A stretch of 15,558 nucleotides of DNA, from NCBI GenBank assembly GCA_002749135.1, contig NVVY01000009.1, positions 32,355 to 47,912 on the forward strand. Direction: 5' to 3'. The notes below the pieces were generated by a model. That model was not told where the DNA came from. It ran no database searches and saw only the letters and a program-made list of their open reading frames with translations. The position numbers were made by a program, and so were the translations under genes. Shown piece after piece: positions 1 to 5,109 of this stretch (its first letter is position 1; each line of letters begins with the position of its first letter). The stretch comes from Alphaproteobacteria bacterium. Its GTDB lineage: Bacteria; Pseudomonadota; Alphaproteobacteria; Sphingomonadales; Emcibacteraceae.

Positions 1-518
1 GACAGGGATGATCCTGCCTGTGGCTCGGACAGGCACATGGTCCCGAACCAGCGGCCCGCCAGCATAGGGCCGAGGAACATATCCTTTTGCCATGCCGTAC
101 CAAGAGCCGCCAGCATGGCCGCATTAGCCTGTGTCAGAAAAGCATAGCTTGCGATGCCGACATTGGCACAGGTAAAAATACCGCCAAGGGCCGAACTGAC
201 CATGAAAGGCATCTGCATACCGCCAACCGCTTCGTCAAATGAGGCTGAAAAGAAACCAGCCTCACCGTAGGCGTCAAGAGCGGCCTTGACCTCCGGTATG
301 ATATGCACGTCCTTACCGTCAAATGTAGGCTCATTGGCGTCAAGTTTAGCCGCACAGGGCAGGAATTTATCCTCGGCAATGGCCTGTGCCGTATCCAGCA
401 CAGCCGTCACCACCTCCCGGTCATAATCGCCGTAGCGTTCTGTCGTCAGAAGCTGGTCAAGGTTAAACATCTCATACATCAGGAAGTCAATATCCCGACG
501 ATTTACAATCATAGACAT
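1..518 (-). CDS. Acyl-CoA dehydrogenase, DmdC-like (partial, C-terminus outside window)
   Basis: The first 172 residues of an FAD-dependent acyl-CoA dehydrogenase are present; the rest lies beyond the left edge. The N-terminus (MSMIVNRRDIDFLMYEMFNL) resembles the extra N-terminal segment of the large acyl-CoA dehydrogenases of the 3-methylmercaptopropionyl-CoA dehydrogenase (DmdC) type, about 590-600 residues long. The motif GTMCLSEPQAGSS close to the edge is the usual acyl-CoA dehydrogenase motif (M-C-L-[ST]-E-P-x-A-G-[ST]) that lines the flavin and substrate site. The family oxidises acyl-CoA to enoyl-CoA in the cytoplasm; the substrate here cannot be told. I chose the ATG at 518; an ATG two codons later (512) is possible, and neither has a strong ribosome site. 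The gene starts 17 bases after the DUF1499 gene stops, so the two are probably co-transcribed. Confidence 0.85.
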   Translation of the reverse strand, partial: MSMIVNRRDIDFLMYEMFNLDQLLTTERYGDYDREVVTAVLDTAQAIAEDKFLPCAAKLDANEPTFDGKDVHIIPEVKAALDAYGEAGFFSASFDEAVGGMQMPFMVSSALGGIFTCANVGIASYAFLTQANAAMLAALGTAWQKDMFLGPMLAGRWFGTMCLSEPQAGSSL

Positions 519-535
519 GATATTATTTTTCCCGT

Positions 536-1288
536 TTAAGGTGTGGCCGTATAATTCTTCTGAAAGGCCATAATCCGCTTGGCATTGACGCCGAGGTCAC
601 TGCGCCCCACCCGCGATACACTACGCAAATCAATCCGGCTGCCAGTATCTGTTGCGGTTACGGCCACGACGACATCATCGGCAAAGTTAAACCAGAACGA
701 GTGGTCTGTGGCCTCAAAGCGGCGGACCTTGGCCTCAACACCTGTTATATCCCATCCCATATCACGGGCCACATCAATAGTGCGAGAGAAAACCTTGTCC
801 GGCGCACCATCCACCAGTAACGGCCCCACATCCGGATAGGCTTGTTTCTGCTGTTCTGCAAGTTCCCCGCCGGCATAGGTTATACTGTTCGCCCCCTCAC
901 CGCGTTTACCCACAAGAGCCATAAACGTCAAGGGATTCGCCGTATCTGTAGCAATGTCATGAATTGGCGGCACACCGCCGCCCCCTGACAGGCGCAGATA
1001 ACCAACGGGTGCGGCAAGCAATAACCCGATCAAAAGTGACAGAATTGCCTTGCCCATGCCTGCTTTTTTCTTGACCGCGATGATGATTATAATAACCAAA
1101 GCCAATATGGCCAGGGCCAGTCCGCCCATGAATCCGGCCCTCATAGACAGTATGAACCCGTCTAACGGTGACCAAAGCCCCATATGCACCCCCGGTCCGC
1201 CAGCTATCACTATCAAAAGCAATAACAGGGCCAAAGCCCAGAGAATACGCACCCCGATAAAAGTTTTTTTCTGACCAATAGTCATCAT
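536..1288 (-). CDS. DUF1499 family membrane protein
   Basis: A 250-residue protein with three predicted membrane segments (about 11-30, 51-72 and 80-98) followed by a DUF1499 domain from about residue 105 to the end. DUF1499 features seen are PPIHDIATD near 107-115, the aromatic FWFNFADDVVV stretch, and the ending RSVSRVGRSDLGVNAKRI, where the S-R-x-G-x-S-D-x-G-x-N-x-x-R pattern is typical. The family's function is unknown. The tail may lie in the periplasm or in the cytoplasm. Two ATG codons sit together at the start; AGGGGA lies just upstream and the first ATG is used here. A sigma-70-like promoter is found about 45 bases upstream. The acyl-CoA dehydrogenase gene follows 17 bases after the stop, which suggests an operon but does not reveal a shared task. 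Confidence 0.88.
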   Translation of the reverse strand: MMTIGQKKTFIGVRILWALALLLLLIVIAGGPGVHMGLWSPLDGFILSMRAGFMGGLALAILALVIIIIIAVKKKAGMGKAILSLLIGLLLAAPVGYLRLSGGGGVPPIHDIATDTANPLTFMALVGKRGEGANSITYAGGELAEQQKQAYPDVGPLLVDGAPDKVFSRTIDVARDMGWDITGVEAKVRRFEATDHSFWFNFADDVVVAVTATDTGSRIDLRSVSRVGRSDLGVNAKRIMAFQKNYTATP

Positions 1289-1330
1289 AAATTCCCCTTG
1301 TTGTTTTATTGTTTTAATGAATTCTCCCTG

Positions 1331-1359
1331 ATGATACTGAATTTTTATATATTTAACAA
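1331..1359 (-). promoter_or_regulatory. Sigma-70-like promoter of the DUF1499 gene
   Basis: On the minus strand, TTGTTA (1354-1359) and TATCAT (1331-1336) are separated by 17 bases. The -10 matches consensus at 5 of 6 bases and the -35 at 4 of 6. Transcription would start near 1324 and leave a short AT-rich leader before the ATG at 1288. Confidence 0.5.
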
Positions 1360-1454
1360 TGTTAACAATAACGTTGGGGTAAGGTTAAAGTCATTAATTA
1401 TTTACATTTGAACAATTTCTCCCTTTTCGAGCACCCCGCACTTATATATGGCCC

Positions 1455-1484
1455 CTTGAATTAGAAAAAATATCTCCCATATAT
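1455..1484 (+). promoter_or_regulatory. Heat-shock (RpoH/sigma-32) type promoter
   Basis: The plus strand carries CTTGAA (1455-1460, inside GCCCCTTGAA), 14 bases, then TCCCATATA (1475-1483). The sigma-32 consensus is CTTGAA, 13-17 bases, CCCCATnTa, so only the first C of the -10 element differs. The predicted start, near 1490, coincides with the first base of the first stem of the structured region downstream. No good sigma-70 promoter is seen at the same place. The nearest downstream unit is the candidate small RNA at 1490-1637. Confidence 0.65.
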
Positions 1485-1489
1485 GTTAT

Positions 1490-1637
1490 AGCTTGGAACC
1501 GACAGATATACGGTCACTTCTTCCTCAGACCGTTGTTGTTCCAGCTGACTACAAGAGGTTTTTCCCTCCCCCTTCCTCTTGTACGTGCGGAATGCACAAA
1601 ACTGCCCGGTCAGTCTCTGGCCGGGCAACTTTTTATA
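1490..1637 (+). ncRNA. Candidate heat-shock small RNA with C/U-rich loops
   Basis: About 145 bases lie between an RpoH-type promoter and an intrinsic terminator, with no credible reading frame. Four hairpins can be drawn. (1) A1490-C1499 pairs with G1538-T1546 (nine pairs, T1493 bulged) and encloses ACGGTC/GACCGT (1510-1515 with 1528-1533), whose loop ACTTCTTCCTCA is pyrimidine-rich. (2) A perfect 9-bp stem, 1550-1558 with 1575-1583, has a 16-base loop containing CCCTCCCCC. (3) GTGC/GCAC, 1585-1588 with 1594-1597. (4) The terminator, 1604-1626, with T residues after it. Loops able to pair with Shine-Dalgarno sequences and control by heat-shock sigma factors are known from alphaproteobacterial sRNAs such as Rhodobacter CcsR. 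Kinship to those is inference. It could instead be a leader of the gene at 1706, but the terminator argues against that. Confidence 0.62.
1604..1637 (+). terminator. Intrinsic terminator of the candidate small RNA
   Basis: GCCCGGTCAG (1604-1613) pairs over all ten positions with CTGGCCGGGC (1617-1626), including one T-G wobble that works on the plus-strand RNA. The loop is TCT. The sequence AACTTTTTATA follows directly, supplying the T tract. Confidence 0.8.
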
Positions 1638-1669
1638 AAGGCAACTTTTTATCAGGTCACCTTTTTATC
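1624..1669 (+). repeat. Three tandem 15-16-base repeats
   Basis: Three near-identical units lie end to end: GGCAACTTTTTATAAA (1624-1639), GGCAACTTTTTATCA (1640-1654) and GGTCACCTTTTTATC (1655-1669). The first overlaps the end of the terminator stem and its T tract, so each unit repeats the T5 run. They lie between the small-RNA terminator and the likely promoter of the next gene. Confidence 0.8.
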
Positions 1670-1697
1670 TTGCAGCCCGTGGTCAATGATTTATAAC
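1670..1697 (+). promoter_or_regulatory. Possible leaderless promoter of the 1706 gene
   Basis: TATAAC (1692-1697) is a 5-of-6 match to the -10 consensus and ends 8 bases before the ATG at 1706. TTGCAG (1670-1675) is a weak -35 at 16-base spacing. An RNA beginning at or within a couple of bases of the ATG would explain why no Shine-Dalgarno sequence precedes this gene. Confidence 0.4.
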
Positions 1698-1705
1698 TCT
1701 CCCCT

Positions 1706-2290
1706 ATGGATGAAGATGATGTGGAAATAGATGCGCTCGGCGATTATCCGACCCTTGTACTGGTGTCGCGCTTTACGAAATTAATCCCGCGTACGGACTG
1801 GTTCCGTTATGTGGGGGAACCACTGGAGCAGGACGTGCTTGACAAGGCACGGGCCTATCTGGACGTTCTGGGCTTTCCCGAGACCACCCCGGCAGAGGTC
1901 GGCGACTGGCAGGAGGCCGCCTATGCCCTTGAAACCAATGACTGGAACAGCCCCTTCTGGGAGGTGGCGCAACAGCTCATGGCCGCCCTGACCGTTGAGG
2001 TTACCAATACCATTGATCCAAAGCTTCTGGAGATGGTGCTGGCCCATGTGACCAGCGTGGCCTCGGAATATGTCGGCGAAGGGGTCATGGCGGCGGCCGA
2101 CCGTTGGGGCATGCATGATGAGGAGCTGATGAAGGCCGCCATTGGCGAAGGCGTACAGGCCTGTTATCAGGCGGCGCTGGTCATTGCCGCCGGCGTCGAT
2201 GAGGCTCATCCTTTCACCCTGAAATATCAGATGTTTGAAACCGGATGGTGGCCGCTGGGCGTGATGGGCAATACGTTTAATATTTTTTGA
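1706..2290 (+). CDS. Conserved-looking protein of unknown function
   Basis: A 194-residue protein that I do not recognise. It begins with an acidic stretch (MDEDDVEIDALGDYP), has no signal peptide and no convincing membrane segment, and is rich in acidic and aromatic residues. Alanine-rich, probably helical segments fill residues 85-160, and the end (FETGWWPLGVMGNTFNIF) is hydrophobic and aromatic. Codon use matches xthA downstream, and the frame is open with normal composition, so I take it as real. An in-frame stop at 1694-1696 means the ATG at 1706 is the first available start; there is no Shine-Dalgarno sequence, but a -10-like box sits 8 bases away. xthA starts 36 bases after its stop, so the two may share an mRNA. 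Link to DNA repair is only by position. Confidence 0.75.
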   Translation: MDEDDVEIDALGDYPTLVLVSRFTKLIPRTDWFRYVGEPLEQDVLDKARAYLDVLGFPETTPAEVGDWQEAAYALETNDWNSPFWEVAQQLMAALTVEVTNTIDPKLLEMVLAHVTSVASEYVGEGVMAAADRWGMHDEELMKAAIGEGVQACYQAALVIAAGVDEAHPFTLKYQMFETGWWPLGVMGNTFNIF

Positions 2291-2314
2291 GGCAAATATT
2301 TTTGCAAATATTTT
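2279..2314 (+). repeat. Short AT-rich repeats before xthA
   Basis: GCAAATATTTT occurs twice in tandem (2292-2302 and 2304-2314), and a further AATATTTT lies at 2279-2286 over the end of the preceding gene. The inner part can fold as GCAAA/TTTGC. This may set xthA translation or mRNA stability, or may mean nothing. Confidence 0.4.
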
Positions 2315-2326
2315 GTAAGGCATAGC

Positions 2327-3124
2327 ATGACAAAAATAAAACTTGTGACCTGGAATATAAATTCGGTCCGCGCGCGTATTGATCAGGTGGGACAGCTTAT
2401 GACGGACTATGGGCCCGATGTGATCTGCTTTCAGGAAACCAAGGTTCAGGACCATATGTTTCCGGCGGAATATTTTACCGAACGGGGCTATATCCACCAT
2501 GCCATTGCTGGGCAAAAATCCTATAACGGGGTGGCGGTCATGTCACGCCTGCCGCTGGAAAATACGTCCCGTATTGACTGGTGTGCCAAGGGCGATGCCC
2601 GCCATATTGAGGTAGGGCTACCGGGCAATATCCGGCTGCATAATTTTTACGTTCCCGCTGGCGGCGAGGTGCCGGACGCGGCCATAAACGATAAATTTGC
2701 CCATAAGCTGAATTTTCTGGATGAGATGACGGCATGGTCCGAAGATCTGCCCAAAGACGCCCGGCATATTCTGGTGGGGGATCTAAACATCGCACCTTAT
2801 GAAAGCGATGTCTGGTCTCATAAAAAACTGCTGAAAGTGATCAGTCACACACCGCTGGAATGTGAAAAGATGATGACCTTGATGGCGGCCCATGACTGGT
2901 TTGATGTGATGCGCCATTTCGTGCCGGAACCCGCCCGGCTATACAGCTGGTGGTCATATCGGGCAAAGGACTGGCGGGCCGCCGACAAAGGCCGCCGCCT
3001 TGATCATGTCTGGACCAGCCCGGCCCTGAAAGACAATATGACAAGCATGGCGGTATTGGAGGCGGCGCGCGGCTGGATAAAACCCTCTGACCATGCGCCG
3101 GTAATGGTGGAATTAACCGTCTGA
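2327..3124 (+). CDS. xthA: Exodeoxyribonuclease III
   Basis: A 265-residue enzyme of the usual exonuclease III length. It acts in the cytoplasm on base-excision repair intermediates: AP-endonuclease at abasic sites, 3'-phosphatase/3'-phosphodiesterase, and 3'-5' exonuclease on duplex DNA. Motifs of the exonuclease-endonuclease-phosphatase fold are complete: TWNINSVRAR at 8-17 with N10, the metal ligand E37 in QETK, NGVA at 67-70, GDLNIAP at 151-157 with D152 and N154, and the catalytic pair D255-H256 in KPSDHAP. The C-terminal YSWWSYR and RRLDHVW stretches are also typical. The ATG at 2327 is preceded by AAGG about 8 bases upstream. The gene of unknown function ends 36 bases before it. No clear terminator follows. 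Confidence 0.96.
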   Translation: MTKIKLVTWNINSVRARIDQVGQLMTDYGPDVICFQETKVQDHMFPAEYFTERGYIHHAIAGQKSYNGVAVMSRLPLENTSRIDWCAKGDARHIEVGLPGNIRLHNFYVPAGGEVPDAAINDKFAHKLNFLDEMTAWSEDLPKDARHILVGDLNIAPYESDVWSHKKLLKVISHTPLECEKMMTLMAAHDWFDVMRHFVPEPARLYSWWSYRAKDWRAADKGRRLDHVWTSPALKDNMTSMAVLEAARGWIKPSDHAPVMVELTV

Positions 3125-3338
3125 CAATGCCTCAGGCCGGATTATCCATTTATTTGCACATACCAGCAGTTCGCCGAGGTTATTGTGGCCTTTTCAGCCG
3201 AACGGTACCAAAATAATGGCCCAAAATCCGCGATACAGTCACGGATAACTTCCGAATAATATCATTCCAGAATTTTCGGGTTTTGGCGTAGGATTGGTAT
3301 AGTAAGTTCTTTCCAACCGCAAAACAGGTTTACGATTT
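3125..3338. other. Intergenic region xthA-serB
   Basis: No gene or clear RNA is seen in these 214 bases. An imperfect stem (TTATTGTGG near 3179 with CCAAAATAA near 3208, one mismatch) could slow transcription after xthA but has no T tract. A -10-like TATAGT (3298-3303) lies 36 bases before serB, with only a poor -35 (TTCGGG) at 17-base spacing, so the serB promoter is likely here but weakly supported. Confidence 0.4.
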
Positions 3339-4226
3339 ATGCACAGCCTACTCACCCTGATCTCCAATCCCGCCGCCCCTACCCTGACCGATGATATTGT
3401 TTCCGCCTACGTGGTCCGCCTTGAAGGGGTGACCGCCGTATCGTGGCTGTCAGAGAATGTGGCCGTGGATATATTTTTCGACGGTAATCTGGACAAGGCC
3501 CGCCGCGACCTCAGCCCTGATTTGAACGGCGAAAGTTTTGATTATGGTTTTCAGCAGACGGACCAACGGGTAAAAAAACTTCTGGTCGCCGATATGGACA
3601 GCACCATCATCCAATGCGAGTGCATTGATGAACTGGCCGATTTTGCCGGGGTGAAAGAAAAAGTTTCCGCCATTACCGAAGCCGCCATGCAGGGCCATCT
3701 GGATTTTGAGCAGACATTGCGGGAACGTGTCGCCCTTCTGGCGGGCATGAATGCGGCCATATTGGACCGGGTTTATGCGGAGCGGGTGAAGCTGATGCCC
3801 GGTGCCAAAACCCTGATCAAAACCATGAATGCCAACGGCGCCAATACGGTATTGGTCTCCGGCGGCTTTACCTTCTTTACCAGCAGGGTGGCGGCGGTCA
3901 CCGGCTTTCAGATCAACCGGGGCAACACACTGGAAATCAAGAATGGCAAGCTCACCGGCCATGTCCTGCCGCCTATCGTGGACAGCACAACCAAGCTTGA
4001 CAGTCTGAACGAATTTAAAAACAAGGCCGGATTGCCTGACCATGAAATTTTGGCGATCGGTGACGGGGCCAACGACATTCCCATGATCCGCGCAGCAGGC
4101 CTTGGCATAGCCTATCACGCCAAACCCGCCGCCGCAAAAGCCGCCAACATCGCCCTCAACCATGCCGACCTCACCGCGCTACTTTATTTACAGGGGTATT
4201 CGGATCAGGATTTTATCAGGGAATAA
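3339..4226 (+). CDS. serB: Phosphoserine phosphatase
   Basis: A 295-residue HAD-superfamily phosphatase that performs the last step of serine synthesis: O-phosphoserine to L-serine plus phosphate, in the cytoplasm. All HAD motifs are present: DMDST at 85-89 (nucleophile D85, acid/base D87), the substrate-contact segment QCECIDELADFAG from 92, SGG at 174-176, K219 in STTKLDSL, and GDGANDIPM at 241-249 with the Mg-binding aspartates. Residues 1-80 form the divergent, ACT-like N-terminal domain common in proteobacterial SerB. The start ATG has only a weak AGG upstream, but no other ATG fits. It converges on the peroxiredoxin gene, with a hairpin between. In many alphaproteobacteria serB lies close to the degP/hflKC block, as here. 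Confidence 0.95.
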   Translation: MHSLLTLISNPAAPTLTDDIVSAYVVRLEGVTAVSWLSENVAVDIFFDGNLDKARRDLSPDLNGESFDYGFQQTDQRVKKLLVADMDSTIIQCECIDELADFAGVKEKVSAITEAAMQGHLDFEQTLRERVALLAGMNAAILDRVYAERVKLMPGAKTLIKTMNANGANTVLVSGGFTFFTSRVAAVTGFQINRGNTLEIKNGKLTGHVLPPIVDSTTKLDSLNEFKNKAGLPDHEILAIGDGANDIPMIRAAGLGIAYHAKPAAAKAANIALNHADLTALLYLQGYSDQDFIRE

Positions 4227-4255
4227 AAAAGGGTTTTATGAGAAAGTTCCATAAA

Positions 4256-4291
4256 TTAAAGGGCCGCAACGCATAAGCCACGACCCTTTAA
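4256..4291 (-). terminator. Terminator hairpin between serB and the peroxiredoxin gene
   Basis: TTAAAGGG (4256-4263) and CCCTTTAA (4284-4291) form the stem base. In the minus-strand RNA the stem continues inward through seven more pairs, four of them G-U, around a TTATGC loop; on the plus strand the wobbles become mismatches. The hairpin therefore fits the peroxiredoxin transcript best. TTTAATTTAT follows on that strand. The symmetric base may also help stop serB transcripts. Confidence 0.65.
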
Positions 4292-4310
4292 AAATAACTT
4301 TATATATGGT

Positions 4311-4829
4311 TTAGCTTTTCAGGTAAGCCAGCATTGTGTCCGCATCGGAAACCTCAAACGGATCAGCGCCGAAATTGTCACTGAAGCCGTCTTCCACAAA
4401 CATTTTTGTGATCTCGCCATCGTCCACAACCATGGAATAACGCCAGCTGCGGAAGCCAAAGCCCACATTGTCTTTATTGACCAGCATGCCCATCTTACGG
4501 GAGAATTCACCGCTACCGTCAGGAAGCAGGAATACATTTTCCACATTCTGGGCCTTGCCCCAGTTATACATGACAAAGGCATCATTCACGGACAGACAGA
4601 CCACGGAATCCACGCCCAGCGCCTTCATCTCGTCAAAATGTTTCTCATAACCCGGCAGATGGGTTGTGGAACAGGTGGGTGTGTAAGCCCCCGGCAGAGC
4701 AAACAGAACAACTTTCTTGCCTTTGAAAATTTCATCAGAGGTCAAAGGCTTCCATTCAAACGGATTTGGGCCGTCCAGGGCATCGTTGCGCACACGGGTC
4801 ATAAAAGTTACGTCAGGTACTCGGGTCAT
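4311..4829 (-). CDS. Peroxiredoxin, Prx5/type II family
   Basis: A 172-residue thiol peroxidase of the Prx5 (PrxII) type, which reduces hydrogen peroxide and organic peroxides in the cytoplasm, usually with glutaredoxin or thioredoxin as reductant. The active-site motif PGAYTPTCSTTHLPGY spans 46-61, with the peroxidatic cysteine C53, and R130 (FRSWRYS) is the conserved arginine. A second cysteine, C78 (VVCLSVND), stands where some PrxII enzymes have their resolving cysteine. No glutaredoxin domain is fused. The frame stays open upstream to 4886, but that ATG overlaps the -10 box; the ATG at 4829 has AAAGGA about 8 bases before it and gives the family's normal length and N-terminus. It has its own promoter and operator-like palindrome and is not part of the degP-hflKC transcript. 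Confidence 0.92.
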   Translation of the reverse strand: MTRVPDVTFMTRVRNDALDGPNPFEWKPLTSDEIFKGKKVVLFALPGAYTPTCSTTHLPGYEKHFDEMKALGVDSVVCLSVNDAFVMYNWGKAQNVENVFLLPDGSGEFSRKMGMLVNKDNVGFGFRSWRYSMVVDDGEITKMFVEDGFSDNFGADPFEVSDADTMLAYLKS

Positions 4830-4881
4830 ATCATTTTCCTTTAAGTTAAATATCGGATTGGAGTCGTAAAATTCTGAGGTA

Positions 4882-4910
4882 ATCATACAGGGCTATCTTA
4901 ATAAAATCAA
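4882..4910 (-). promoter_or_regulatory. Sigma-70 promoter of the peroxiredoxin gene
   Basis: On the minus strand TTGATT (4905-4910) and TATGAT (4882-4887) are separated by exactly 17 bases. They match consensus at 4 of 6 and 5 of 6. Transcription would begin near 4875, giving a leader of about 45 bases. This excludes the longer reading frame starting at 4886. Confidence 0.65.
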
Positions 4911-4927
4911 CTTAGAATTATTCTATA
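4911..4927 (-). promoter_or_regulatory. Irr/ICE-like operator next to the peroxiredoxin promoter
   Basis: TAGAAT and ATTCTA form a perfect inverted repeat around one base (4913-4925). With the flanks it closely matches the alphaproteobacterial iron-control element recognised by Irr (TTTAGAA-n3-TTCTAAA), with two differences at the outer edges. It abuts the -35 box, centred about 44 bases upstream of the predicted start. Whether Irr or another regulator binds, and whether it activates or represses, is inference. Confidence 0.45.
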
Positions 4928-5056
4928 CATTAAAATAACATACTATAAAATAATGATTCTTATGTATGTACAAGCGCATATTCATCTAAAGCAAAAACGT
5001 CCGCGATCTGCCCCTTATTTATCGGAGCATTATACAACATTTGAACCGTCAACAAA

Positions 5057-5087
5057 CAAAAAAAGGCCGGATTATGCAACCCGGCCT
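5057..5087 (-). terminator. Intrinsic terminator of degP
   Basis: In the minus-strand RNA, AGGCCGG (from 5087 down to 5081) pairs with CCGGCCT (5070-5064). The stem extends inward by one G-U and two T-A pairs around the loop GCAT. A run of T residues follows at once. It lies 22 bases past the degP stop. Confidence 0.85.
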
Positions 5088-5109
5088 CATTGAACTTTAT
5101 AAGGAAGAA

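Noticed and set aside
1493..1730. Two small plus-strand reading frames of 65-67 codons across the candidate small RNA
   Set aside because: They lack ribosome sites, have cysteine/proline/leucine-rich sequences unlike real proteins, and run through the terminator stem and repeats. The hairpins explain the region better.
1781..2515. A 244-codon minus-strand frame opposite the unknown gene and xthA
   Set aside because: It is the antisense of two well-supported coding regions, has no family-like motif and spans their junction.
3134..3145. 12-base match AGGCCGGATTAT shared with the degP terminator at 5064-5075
   Set aside because: The copy after xthA lacks the second stem arm and the T tract, so it is no terminator; one 12-base match is weak evidence for a repeat family.
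3450..4163. A 237-codon minus-strand frame inside serB
   Set aside because: Its composition (Gly, His, Asp, Gln-rich) is that of an antisense shadow; serB has every family motif.
4830..4886. Longer start for the peroxiredoxin
   Set aside because: The ATG at 4886 overlaps the promoter's -10 box, and the extra residues do not resemble the family; the ATG at 4829 has a good ribosome site.
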